NCBI GenBank assembly: GCA_024509875.1
Contig: JAMPIV010005018.1
Location: forward strand, 434,001 to 498,000
Length of the DNA: 64,000 bases
Direction: 5' to 3'
DNA from: Oreohelix idahoensis
Lineage: Eukaryota > Mollusca > Gastropoda > Stylommatophora > Oreohelicidae
Shown here: one piece after another, positions 1 to 9,843 of the stretch
Position numbering within the stretch: position 1 is the first letter of the stretch
Layout of the letters: each line of letters begins with the position of its first letter
The notes under the pieces: model-generated
What the model was told of the DNA's origin: nothing
What the model saw: only the letters and a program-made list of their open reading frames with translations
Database searches by the model: none
Made by a program: the position numbers and the translations under genes

Positions 1-757
1 TCTATTCCTGACCATCTTAAACTGTATCAAACAAGTTCCCGTAAGCAGTTGTAAATCAAGAAATTTCATTCAGACACTAGCCTATAATTTTGGCCATGGT
101 TAAAAAAAAAATGTAAATAGGCCTACATTGTAAATTACGGATGCAAGTACAGTAGGCCTATCTATAAACTGGACTTATTTAAATATGTTTTATAAATGAT
201 ATAAATGAATTTATTACTTACCTCAGTTGAAATGAACGATTTAATACAACTTGAATGCGCAGAAAAGTTCTTGTGTGTTTTTTTTCCAGTAGCATGCAAC
301 ATTACTGCACTTTCTCCCATGCAGGTCAAATATATTTCTTTTTTACACATGGTGCAATTTGCGTAATTTGCAGTTTTTCCAGGCGCTATCCGTGTTTTAT
401 AACTTGGTATTTCTAGCCATTTATACTGAAAGTGACAACCAGGCATGTTTCTAAACAATAATTTCAAAAGTGGCGATGCTTGATTCGAATAGCAGAAACG
501 AGCGCTAAAAATAAATTTGTGCGTTCACGTCATTAACGCAAACGGCCGAAAATGTCTGGAAATGGATTTAGTGCACAAAGGGAAGTAAAAATTCTATGGT
601 AACTGAAGTTTAATGAAAAATACCACCAATAACCCAACTTTCGATTCGTATTTTTTTTCCAGGTCCTATGCAGGAAATTCAAAGATTTTAGCCATTTTCC
701 CAGCCTTTTCAAGGCCTGGAATTTTGTTTTTCATTTTCCAGGTCACTACAAACCCTG
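1..757 (-). mobile_element. 5' end of a hAT-like DNA transposon, running off the left edge
   Basis: Read on the minus strand, the segment starts at 757 with CAGGGTTTGTAGTGACCTGG, a CAGGG-type terminus of the kind hAT elements carry. About 290 bases later comes an ORF with a BED-like zinc finger, the usual N-terminal DNA-binding domain of hAT transposases. The partner terminal repeat and the catalytic/dimerisation region would lie left of base 1, so the family rests on the end sequence and the finger alone. The element abuts a minisatellite that begins at about 763. Bases 1-160 show nothing else recognisable. Confidence 0.5.
222..467 (-). CDS. First coding exon of a hAT-like transposase (BED-type zinc finger)
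   Basis: The frame opens at an ATG at 467. About 35 residues in, it shows a zinc-finger pattern: C-x2-C (in NCTMCKKE), then MGESAV followed by HATGKKTH, giving C2..H-x6-H. A tryptophan (KWLEIPSYK) precedes the finger, as in BED fingers. The homologous-looking frame ends at a consensus 5' splice donor: the minus strand reads CTGAG|GTAAGT with the intron GT at 221-220. The 101-residue ORF that continues to 162 is therefore probably intron read-through. The next exon would lie beyond the window. Function as a DNA-binding transposase N-terminus is inferred from family knowledge. A domesticated ZBED-like gene is possible, but the terminal repeat upstream favours a transposon. Confidence 0.5.
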
Positions 758-762
758 TATAA

Positions 763-1123
763 TCTGTCTAAACAATGGTACATACAACATATAAGGTTAA
801 TTACCTGTCTGATATAGTTTGTATAAACATCAGTACATACAACACATAAGGTTAATTAATTGTCTGATATAATTTGTCTAAACAATGGTACATTTGACGT
901 ATAAGATTAATTAACTGTCTGATATAGTTTGTCTAAACAATGATACATATTATATATAAGGCTAATTAACTGTCTGATATAGTTTGTCTAAACAATGGTA
1001 CATACAACATATAAGGTTAATTAAAATTATGATATAGTTTGTCCAAATAATGGTACATACAACATATAAGGTTAATTAATTGTCAGATATAGTTTTTCTA
1101 AACAGTGGTACATTCAAGGCTAA
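763..1123. repeat. ~56-bp minisatellite, left part
   Basis: About six imperfect copies of a unit containing TAATTAACTGTCTGATATAG, TTTGTCTAAACAATGGTAC and ATACAACATATAAGG. The same array resumes at 2534, after the piggyBac relic. Each unit carries the TTAA that piggyBac enzymes target. Confidence 0.9.
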
Positions 1124-1259
1124 TTAACACTTTGCTGACCAATTTAGACTCTAGGCGAATTTTTGTTATAGTCCCTTGCTGACCAAATGCGACTCTCATC
1201 GAATTAGTAAAACTACGAAAGAAACAGAAAGTCATATCAATTGTTTTATGAAACAAGCA

Positions 1260-1870
1260 TCATCGTGTTATTGTGACTTGTGGTGTTGAAGGTGTCACAT
1301 TGCGTCGAAGAATAGCAGGTTCAATAAGAGCGATACTGACATCCTGCCTGAACCTCTTTGCTGTGATCTTTTTTGAAGAGTTGGCAGCATTGTAGGTCAT
1401 GTGCCCATTGACCAGGGCAGTTTTAACTAAGAAATGATATAATGGCAGGGACCATTTATAGGATCTGTGGGGGTAGGGGTAGCTTGCACCCAGTTGGCCG
1501 AAGTGGTCAACACCTCTCATACTTTTGTTGTATTTTTCTGGAAGCACTGACTTCTGCATTGTTCTGCCCTCAGGAATTCCTCATTTTCTGTCTTGTCCAT
1601 TAACATCATTAGAGTGAACAGTAGATGTAAGGTTAACTCTTTTTGTGTCATGCCAGGTAACTGCCAACACGCCTTTATCTTCTGTTGCGCAAAACACAGG
1701 ATGATCTACCTTTTTCAATTTGAGTTGCTTTTTCTTCAGTGCTTCAGGAAAATGTTTCCTATTTTCAGCTACTGTTCCACATGCACCACTCTGAATTTCT
1801 TTCAGTGCTTGAAATAAAGCACTTTGTTTGAGTGGAATTCTGTGTCTGCGTAATCTGACAATGAATGTTT
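1260..1870 (-). pseudogene. piggyBac transposase, C-terminal half of the DDE domain
   Basis: Minus-strand translation from about 1870 gives family hallmarks in order: GACGTVAENRKHFP (the ACGTVR-N-K-FP block), VLAVTWHDTKRVNLTST (the W-D-K-V-x-L-ST block), an in-frame stop, then YNKSMRGVDHFGQLGASYP and YKWSLPLYHFLVKTALVN (the MGGVD-DQ-Y block and following helix). It ends at 1260 without a downstream cysteine-rich domain. The N-terminal half and the first catalytic aspartates are not recognisable. The stop and truncation make it a pseudogene. Confidence 0.88.
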
Positions 1871-1921
1871 GTGAATGTTTGAGTAGTTAAGTACCTCTAG
1901 TTGGAGTCTGAACTGCTTCCT

Positions 1922-2131
1922 TCAATAACTGGGGTTGAAGTTGTAGCTGTAGGCCTCTGCAAGAGTCTTTGTCGGGAAGGTTGATAATCCTCGACTGTGT
2001 AGTATAACTTGAAGCAGGGTATCAGGCATAGAGGTACATTGCAATCTGGGCAGTACATGACAGTCTGGCTTCTGTTTCCTGCAGCCTTTCACACTTATAC
2101 AAAAATTAAATTTTCTTTGCATTTTTTTCAC
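1922..2131 (-). pseudogene. Cysteine-rich, CRD-like piece of a piggyBac transposase, out of order
   Basis: The 69-residue frame contains CISVKGCRKQKPDCHVLP followed by LQC and LHSRG, resembling the C-terminal zinc-binding domain of piggyBac transposases (C-x2-C..GRRKQT..C..C..LC...YHSR). It lies upstream, in coding direction, of the DDE piece at 1260-1870, the reverse of the normal order. An internal rearrangement or a composite of two relics would explain this. The match is short, so the domain call is tentative. Confidence 0.45.
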
Positions 2132-2533
2132 AATTTGTGTTAGCCTTTTATGTTGAAATACGTGGTTAATCGTTAAATCAATACATCAATAAAGCTTATT
2201 TTATTCATTGCCATCCATGTCCCTAACATTTTATTGCACTGACATTGAACATGTTCACTAAAAACTGGAAAAAATATCATGGTTTTAAAACACCTCATGA
2301 AATTTCTATAAATAGCCACACAAATTAAAGATCATGTGAGCAATTTGCATAAAATATATTTTTTCGGATGTAACAACCTTTCATAACAGCGTTCTGAGAA
2401 CTTCAAAGCCATATGTCTGTTTTTCAATTTTTTATGAATTAAAAAAAAAAAAAGTTATGTTTAAAGAAATCTGCAAACACCCTTGGGAATGGGAGATGGT
2501 AATGCTTCAGATTGCTGGTCAGCAAAGTGTTAA

Positions 2534-2800
2534 CTGTCTGAAATAATTGATCTAAACAACAGTACATACAGCATATATGGCTAATTAACTGTTTGATATA
2601 GATTGTCTAATCAATGGTACATACAACATATAAGGCTACTTAACTGGCTGATATACTTTGTCTAAAAAATAGTATATGCAACATATAAGGCTAATTAACT
2701 GGCTGATGTAGTTTGTCTAAACAACAGTACATACAACATATCAAGTTAATTAACAGGCTGGTATAGTTTGTCTAATAGTGGTACACGGTACATACAACAT
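2534..2800. repeat. ~56-bp minisatellite, right part
   Basis: Continues the array of 763-1123 with about five units (CTAATTAACTG, TGATATAG, GTACATACAACATAT). The piggyBac relic accounts for the interruption. From 2800 to about 3165 I see only AT-rich sequence without genes. Confidence 0.88.
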
Positions 2801-3166
2801 CCCACCTCAGTTTTAGCATCTTGATTCTGCAAGCCTCCATTATACTCCTTACATTCATCAGAATCTGGATTTTGATTACAGTACATGATACATTTTACCT
2901 ATCACATACATTCTGACTGATTCTGTAATGCATTTTGACAAGCAGCTATTATAAAGTACAGAATGTTTGAAAAAAAAAAAGAAAACAATATAATCTACAG
3001 TTTTATAAACTCAGTAAAATACTTACTGACATAACAACACACTTACAAGAAGAGTCTTTGAAAGTTTAGACTAGTTCATTTTAACAAGAGGTTGTTGTTG
3101 TTGATAAACAAGGGTTGCTGAGCTTGTCATCCTTTAGCAGCCATTGCCAAGTTGAAGAATTTGTAT

Positions 3167-3328
3167 GTGTTCTGTGGCTGCTAAATGGTGACTGATTAAA
3201 GTGTTTGTGTTCTGAGGCTGCTAAATGGTGACTGATTAAAGTGTTTGTGTTCTGAGGCTGCTAAATGGTGACTGATTAAAGTGTTTGTGTTCTGAGGCTG
3301 CTAAATCGTGGCTGATTAAAGTGTTTGT
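3167..3328. repeat. 40-bp tandem repeat, four copies
   Basis: The unit (TGTTCTGAGGCTGCTAAATG followed by GTGACTGATTAAAGTGTTTG) is repeated about four times with few substitutions. A run of near-identical copies suggests recent amplification. Confidence 0.93.
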
Positions 3329-3339
3329 GATTGGTGATC

Positions 3340-3780
3340 AATAATCAATATACCCTTTATCTCCCCAAGGAGCATAAGCCATCAACAAACACATGCCAAG
3401 TTCTCCTGTCAAGTGTCAACAGCTCAAGTCCTCCTGTCACATGACAACAGCTCAAGTTCTTTCCATGTTTTCTTCATCAGTCTCAATTGTCTCCAGCTCT
3501 CTTCTCCACGTGTTTTTTAGTCTACCTCTGCCTTTCTTTCCCTGAGGATTTCAGAACAAGGACCACCTTGTAATGCCATAAACAGGTTTCTTCAATGTGT
3601 GTTGTATCCATCACCGGCATCTTTTTCTCATCTCTTGTTCCACTGGCACTTTTCTGGTTCTTGTCATCAATTCCACATTTGTGACTTTGTAATACCATTT
3701 CAAACCTTATATTCTATGCAAGCACCCATTTATGAAAGTCTGTAACTTTTCTAATTGTCCTTTATCTTTCAGAGCAATAC
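3340..3780 (-). pseudogene. LINE-E relic: 3' end of a non-LTR retrotransposon
   Basis: On the minus strand the segment reads, with frameshifts, through the post-RT tail typical of many animal LINEs: LQTFINGCL, then PVEQEMRK, WIQHTLKKPVYGITR, NPQGKKGRGRLKNTWRREL. It ends in a motif resembling a terminal W-x-FV-GLC region, near TGTTTGTTGATGGCTTATGC. Related 3' ends occur at about 20590-20705 (plus) and 61705-61870 (minus), so this is a family with many 5'-truncated copies. No RT core is present here. Confidence 0.7.
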
Positions 3781-3853
3781 ATTAGGACTGACTTGACAGA
3801 GCCATACAATAGGACTGACTTGACAGAGCCATACAATAGGACTGACTTGACAG
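3778..3853. repeat. 27-bp tandem repeat, about three copies
   Basis: The unit begins GACTGACTTGACAGAGCCAT and continues ACAATAG. It sits immediately left of the mariner insertion at 3872. Confidence 0.9.
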
Positions 3854-3871
3854 TTGAGTTGAACATTCTTA

Positions 3872-5070
3872 TGAGGGGCGTTCAGAAAGTAATGCACCAC
3901 ATCGTTTTTCTCAGCTAATAATGAAGATAGAAGCATGAAATTTTGCATACTTCAAATATGGCATGTGCCAATTGTGTGCACCAAATTGCACCACAACTGG
4001 CCAAATAATACGGCTGCCCTAAACCATTGAAATGGAGTGTGTAAGCAACTTGCTTTATAAGCAAAGAATTGTGATAGAATTTCTCGTTGCAGAGAAGGAA
4101 ACTGTTGTGAACATTCACAAGAATCTATGTGATGTGTATGGAAGTTTTGCAGTCGACAGGAGTACAGTCAGTCGCTGGGTTCAGAGAATCAAACAATCAG
4201 AAAGTGGACTTACGGAGCTGCTTTATCAGCCGCGCAGTGGAAGTCCTGCCACAGCCACAAACGCAGAAATGTTGAAATGCGCTGAGGGCATTAATCTTAC
4301 TGATAGGCGAATCACTACTCAACAAATGGCCTTACAGCTGTCAGTCAGCATTGGTAGTGCAAATGCAGTTATAAAAACTCTCGAATTTCTAAGGTTTATG
4401 TAAGATGGGTTCCTCGAAGTCTCACAAATGACCACTGATTGCAAAGGAAAGCAATTTCTTCTGAATTGTTGGAGCGTTTCAATGCTGATGGAGAGAACTT
4501 TTTGGCTAAGATCGTTACAGGTGACGAAACCTGGGCACATCATTTTGAACCTGAGACAAAAAGACAGTCAATGGAGTGGCATCATCCGCTATCACAACGA
4601 AGAAAGAAATTCAAGACAATTCCTTCAGCTGGAAAGGTCAGTCATGATCACTGTCTTTTGGGACATTGAAAGTGTGATTCTTGTGGACGTTATGCCAAGA
4701 GGAGAAACAATCAATTCGCAAGCTTACATTAAGACATTGAAAAAAACTCAATCAACGTTTTCGCAGAGTTCGGCCGCACAAGAATCCAGCAGACCTGCTT
4801 CTCCTTTACAACAATGCGCGCCCTCACACAAGTCTGGCAACATGGGAAGCAATCACCAAATTGATTTGGACTGTACTACCCTATCCACCCTATAGTCCCG
4901 ATTTGGCACCCTCTGATTTTCATCTATTTCGTCCACTTAAAGATGCACTCCGTGGGACAAGGTTTGAAGATGATGAAGAAGGAGAGATTCATGCAGCAAA
5001 GAAATGGCTACATGATTAAGACAAAATCTGGTACGGGCTAGGAATACATGCACTTGTTTCACACTGGCAA
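3872..5070 (+). mobile_element. mariner transposon, 3'-truncated copy
   Basis: The element begins after a TA at 3870-3871 with a terminal repeat starting TGAGGGGCGTTCAGAAAGTA, the same end as the copy at 28869-30207. Homology to that copy stops at about 5070, just before the transposase C-terminus, so the right end and right repeat are missing. Sequence 5071-5279 is AT-rich with no feature I recognise. Confidence 0.9.
4032..5070 (+). pseudogene. mariner transposase, frameshifted and truncated
   Basis: The frame starts at an ATG at 4032 (MECVSNL). It runs through an N-terminal helix-turn-helix pair (KQRIVIEFLVAEKETVV; DRSTVSRWVQRIKQ) and breaks near 4400. It continues in other frames through TGDETWAHHFEP (first catalytic Asp), VMITVFWDIE and a YSPDLAPSDFHLF block (third Asp). 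The second Asp position reads NNARPH instead of HDNARPH, so the active site is lost independently of the frameshifts. The copy lacks the last residues and the right terminal repeat. Confidence 0.9.
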
Positions 5071-5281
5071 ATGATGAATCTGAAATCTTGTATAGATTCT
5101 TCAACAATATTGTTTCAAACAACTTTCTTTTATTACACACATATATCTGTCATAAATTACAACATGCTCCAATGAATTTACTATTAGGTACTTAGTAGTA
5201 CGAATTGATTTCGTATAGTTATATATATCCTTTCTACATGCTGTTACTATTTCGACAACCTTGCCGATACTTGAAAATATA

Positions 5282-6809
5282 CTGTTCAAAAAAAGAAACG
5301 CATAGCTACTGAAGGCACACACATAGCCATAATTTTGACCATTCAATAACTTGTTTAATTTAATGAGTTAATTGTTTAAATTGCACAAGAATACCTTAGG
5401 GTTCTACCAATCAATTGACAGTTGTTTTGCATCTGGGTCACGAGAGTTTTTTGGCGTACGGGCTTTCCCGTTAGTATGGTGTGTGGCCTCCTCTTGCATC
5501 GATCAGCGACTGGCATCTCCTGGGCATGGATGCAATCAGACATCTGATGTGGGCCTGTGGGATGGCTGCCCACTCTTCCTGGAGTGTCTGGAACAGATCA
5601 CGATGATTGGCTAGAGCAACGTCTCGGCGACAAACACGTCTATGCAGCTCATCCCACAGGTGCTCAATCGGACTCATGTCTGGAGACAGGAATGGCCAGG
5701 GAAGGGTGAGAATGTTGTTAGCAGTCAGGAACTGTGTGGTCAACCATGCACAATGGGGTCTGGCGTTGTCCTGTTGAAACACAGACTTTTGGACAGCCAA
5801 AAGTGGAAGGACATGGAGTCGAAGAATTTCATTGACGTATTGTTGCGCATTCAAGCCTCCTTCAATGTGCACCAATTAACTCCTTCCATTGTAACTGATC
5901 ATTCCCTACACCATTGCACCTCCACCACCATGCGGCGGAGCTTCATCAATGCAATTTTGTGCAAAACATTCATTTCACCTATGGTAGACCCTACGCCGTC
6001 TATCAGAACGCTGCAACAAAAAGAAAGATTTGTCACTAAACCAGACACGTCTCCATTGATTGTCAGCTGCCCAGGGACGATGCTGGTTGCCCAAAGAAGT
6101 CGATTTTGGTGATGGCGGCGCATAAGGACAGGTCCTCGGTGAGGTCATTGTGCCCAAAGTCCAGCGTCATGCAGTCTATTCTGGACAGTTTGATCAGACA
6201 CATGACGTCATGCAGGCAATGACTGGGCAGTTGAGGAAGCTGTTGTAAACCTATCTCTGAGGTGACGAAGCCGAATAAAGCGATCCTCCGCTGCTGTTGT
6301 CACTCTGGGTCGTCCACTGCGATGCCGGTTTTCAACTGAGCCAGTGGCTTGGAACTGGTGCCAAAGTCGACTGATGGTACTCTGATGCATGTTTAGATGC
6401 CTGGCAACCTGACTTTGACTTTCGCCTGCATGCAGTCAGCCAATAGCAATGTTCCTTAAATTTATCGATAGAGACGTCATAAATGTCTGCTTGAAAATGA
6501 ACTGCATTTTTTTTGTGTAGCGTTATCCTTTTGTAGGGTTTCAGTTGTGTAGTCAGTGAATAGTGTTCACCCCAAACTTTGCTGCTTTCACATGCGCGCA
6601 ACATGACCTGTGATCAAAAATTGCGTCATAAACACTATTGACCACTGCGTTGAAACGATTACAAAAACGAACGCAATTCAGGTCAACACGTGCATTTGAC
6701 ACTGTAAAGAACATTTGAGGCTGGTTTTTATATACCCTAGAACCAAATCTTACTTACAAACTCATAAAAATGTGCCCTCGGATAGCTATGCGTTTCTTTT
6801 TTTGAACAG
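5282..6809 (-). mobile_element. Tc1-like transposon with perfect 27-bp terminal repeats
   Basis: Perfect inverted termini at 5282-5308 and 6783-6809 begin CTGTTCAAAAAAAGAAACGC, flanked by TA at 5280-5281 and 6810-6811. The 1,528-bp length and the transposase place it in the Tc1 group. Two internally deleted derivatives with the same ends lie at 58043-58756 and 58906-59618. From 6812 to 7135 I see nothing recognisable. Confidence 0.95.
5471..6480 (-). pseudogene. Tc1-like DD34E transposase, broken by frameshifts
   Basis: In coding order the minus strand shows an N-terminal helix-turn-helix (MHQSTISRLWHQFQATG, with homologues of the start preserved at 58372), then RHRSGRPRVTTAAEDRFI (the GRPR hook and second helix-turn-helix). 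Next come VWFSDKSFF (first catalytic Asp region), FQQDNARPHCA (second Asp) and SPDMSPIEHLWDEL (Glu). The spacing between the second Asp and the Glu is 34 residues. The C-terminus reads RRCQSLIDARGGHTPY. The last 134 residues (5471-5875) are in one frame; the rest is split over at least three frames. Confidence 0.92.
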
Positions 6810-7139
6810 TATACATTATTACAGTATATTTCTTATACATATATAATTTTCTGTGTCCACTTATTTCTTCTAGTTATGGTCATTATCGAACTAATAAAAC
6901 AGTTCCATCACTTCAGAACATCTTACATTTGTTCACAATAGGTGCTTCTGACCTTTGGAACATTTCGAATTTCTCGAGAAGTCATCTCTCTTTATATTTT
7001 TGGCCATTTTGGCAAAATTTTACACAAAGGATAATAAACTTACTTTAGAGTAAAATCCAAACTCATGAAATACACATATATAAGTAGACTATGCTACACT
7101 TTGTTAAGTGGACTTGGCCACATATTCTGATATGTCTGT

Positions 7140-7485
7140 ATGCTGTAAGGTGTGGACACAATCTCCTCACATCATCCCTAGACACCCCTTTTGTTATAGC
7201 TACTCATTCTAATTCTATGCGTTTTTGTGAGGAACATCATGGTGCACAACAATCCATCTAAATATAACTTTATCAGGATAGCCCTGCCCCATGATGTGCT
7301 CTCAACATCCTTCATGAAGAACTCTGCACGTAATGTCTTCATGAGTCTTATTTATTAAGTAAATGATCTTCATAGGAACTCTATAATGCTCCTTCACTTT
7401 CCAAAGTGATTCTCTGTCTACACTGTCAAATCTCATTTAATAGTGCACAAATTCAATGTACAGCAGTGAATTACATTCCAGACTT
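7140..7485 (-). pseudogene. LINE-F relic, segment 3 (RT palm region)
   Basis: Minus-strand translation gives LLYIEFVHY, a stop, MRFDSVDRESLWK, then MKIIYLINKTHEDITCRVLH. This is the RT block normally reading F-D-x-E-K-A-F-D-S-V followed by the I-K-x-Y-x-x-x-x-C segment. It continues directly from the segment at 10539-10689 once LINE-A (7486-10538) is removed. Several stops and changes at the first catalytic region make it a clear fossil. Confidence 0.75.
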
Positions 7486-7509
7486 TTTTTCTTCTTTCTT
7501 TGATCCTTA

Positions 7510-9598
7510 GCTGCTGACCGTCAAAGCAGTCAGTGGCCATTACACCTGGTAGCATCTTGTAGGGCAACAACAAATTGATTCCACTTTGCTTGGTCGGCGG
7601 CCATCCTTCGTACAGTGCCCCAACTCTGGTTCATTCTTTGCAGTCCTCTGTTTTTGGTCGGCCTCTCTTTCATTTTCCTTCAGGGGTCCATAGCATAGCT
7701 GTTCTTGTGATGGCATCGGGGTCTCTTCTGAGGACATGGCCAACCCAGCCCCAGCGTCTGCCAGCTATGATGGTGTGCATGTCCTCTTGCTTGCTCCGAG
7801 TGAGCAGATCTTGGTTGGTGATGATATTCGGCCAAAAGATTCGGAGAATTTTTCTTAGGCATGTTGTGTGAAAAGAGGACAATTTCGACATTTCCTTCTC
7901 TGTAACTCTCCAGCTCTCCGCGCCATAGAGAAGCACAGAAAGCACACAGTTCTGATATAATCCTAATTTTGTGCTTGTGCTGTACTGAGAGGATGTCCAG
8001 ATGTTGTTTAGACTAAAAAAGGCTGTTCTTGCTTTGTTCATTCTGTTGTTGATGTCTTTGCTTGCTCCGCCGTCTGGTGTGACTATGCATCCTAGGTATG
8101 TGAAGGCATCTGTCTGTTCCAGTTGCTGATTCCTTACTGATATGGGCTCAGGGTTGCATACATTGAGCGTCATGACCTCTGTCTTCTTTAGGTTGATGTT
8201 CAAGCCCACCTGCTGGCTAAACTTATTAAGAGTATCCATTTTTTCCTGGATGTGTTGATGTGAATGTGCTAGCAGTGCAATGTCATCTGCATATTCCAGA
8301 TCTTCCAATGCAGCAAATGCAGTCAACCTTTTTCCTCTTGGATTGCCTTCTGTTGTCTGGTGCATCACCCAGTCTATGACTGTTAAAAATAGAGTGGTTG
8401 ATAAAGGGCATCCCTGTCGTACTCCCGTCTTCACTTCAAAGGTTAGGTTGCTCTGCCCAATGCTACACGTAAAGTTGGCATAAAGGCTTTTTATGATTGA
8501 CACTATGCAGCTTGGAATTCCATAAGCCCTCAGTATTTTCCATAAACTGTCCCTATGTATACTGTCAAAAGCCTTTTCAAAATCAACGAAATTAATGTAC
8601 AGCTGCCTTTGCCATTCTGAGCACTGCTCTGTAATGTTCCTGAGAGTGAATATATGATCTACACATCTTCTGTTTTTTCTAAATCCTGCTTGTTCTTTCC
8701 TCAGTTTGTGGTCTACTGCTTTTGAGATTCTCTGTATAATTATCCTGTCTAATATTTTGCTGGGAACTGAGAGAAGAGTTATTCCTCTCCAATTATTGCA
8801 GTCTGCAAGATCTCCCTTCTTGGGCAATTTGACAATTATTCCTTTTCTCCACTCTGTTGGTGTTGTCCCTGTTTTCCAGACTTGTGCAAATAGTGGTTCT
8901 AATAGTTCTGCTGCTAGATCAGGGTCTGTCTTAAATAGCTCTGCATTTAAGTTATCATGACCAGGAGCTTTTCCATTCTTAAACCATTTGATTGCTGTGA
9001 TGATTTCTTCTTTTCGTGGGATGTCTGTATTAACATCTAGATCATTTTCAGCCTCAGGAACATTCAATTGTGTCTCTGGTGGTTCCTTATTCAGAGTTTC
9101 TCTGAAATGCTCTGCCCATCTTGTTTCCTGTCCCTCTACTGTCGTGATGAGATTTCCGTGCTTATCTCTTACTAATGTAATATTGTTTGCACCTCGTTTT
9201 CCACTGATGATTTTAGTTATTTTGTATACTGTGCTTTGTTCATTTCTCAGTGCTGCATCTTCTGCCTGTCTTGCAAGGTCATTCAGAAATGTCCTTTTGT
9301 TAGCACGGGTTTGACATTTAACTTCCTTGTCCAGCTGACTGTACTGTTCACTATATATTGCCTTTAACATGGGAGACTTAGCTTCTGTTTTCTTTCTTTT
9401 CATTTCCTTTCTCTTCGCTATGTTGTTTAGCGTATCTGGTGTTATCCAGTCTTGGCTCTTTCTTTCCTGGAATCCCAAGCATGACTTGCTGCTTTCCTTG
9501 TATATTGTTGAGATGGTGTTGAATCTCTGGTCAACATCATCAGTCTCTGTTCTTTCCTGGCTTTTGATAATCTCATATCTTCTCTTTACGTCGACCAC
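7510..9598 (-). CDS. LINE-A reverse transcriptase (long uninterrupted ORF)
   Basis: A 642-residue frame runs from 9598 to 7670, and related coding continues in another frame to about 7510 (a copy at 46483 ends in KWNQFVAALQDATRRDGR). RT blocks in order: WFKNGKAPGHDNLNAELF, WRKGIIVKLPKKGDL, NWRGITLLSVPSKI, INFVDFEKAFDSIH (first catalytic Asp), GVRQGCPLS, LEYADDIALLAHS (YADD) and NLKKTEVM. The tail has CLRKILRIFWPN and GWVGHVLRRDP. There is no RNase H or terminal zinc knuckle. Together with an apurinic-type endonuclease upstream this fits an RTE-like LINE, though clade assignment needs a tree. The start is arbitrary because coding continues upstream. Confidence 0.9.
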
Positions 9599-9599
9599 G

Positions 9600-9843
9600 A
9601 AAGCTTTTCTGGTGAGGGGGTCCTTAAGTTTCGTGATGTTTTATCTTTTCTGTTTGACTGCAACTGGTCCAGCAGCTCTGAGTTTCACCTTCAGTCTTGC
9701 TACTACTAGGTGATGATCACGTTCCACATCTGCGCCTCTTCTTACTTTCACATCTTGTAGTGCATGTCTTCATCTGTCATTGATCATTATGTGATCTATC
9801 TGGTTTCTGTCTTGTCCGTTTGGTGATTCTCATGTTAACTTGT
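9600..9843 (-). pseudogene. LINE-A endonuclease, C-terminal part
   Basis: Minus-strand translation gives NGQDRNQIDHIMIND, then LQDVKVRRGADVERDHHLVV, the end of an APE-type endonuclease. The usual SDH catalytic motif reads RDH here. One in-frame stop (near the IND..R) and another just before the RT ORF interrupt it. The N-terminal half of this domain is found inverted at 9844-10538. Confidence 0.85.

Larger units (their letters stand above)
1128..2529 (-). mobile_element. piggyBac-type transposon relic with TTAA duplication
   Basis: The element has perfect 13-bp terminal inverted repeats, CACTTTGCTGACC at 1128-1140 and GGTCAGCAAAGTG at 2517-2529. It is flanked by TTAA at 1124-1127 and 2530-2533, the piggyBac signature. 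A subterminal imperfect copy of the end (CTTGCTGACCAAATGCGACT) lies at about 1174. At 1.4 kb it is shorter than full-length elements and its transposase is broken and seemingly rearranged. Insertion into the minisatellite can be seen because the same repeat unit continues on both sides. Confidence 0.93.

Noticed and set aside
3167..3853. CRISPR-like array
   Set aside because: The repeats are adjacent tandem copies without unique spacers and lie in animal DNA.
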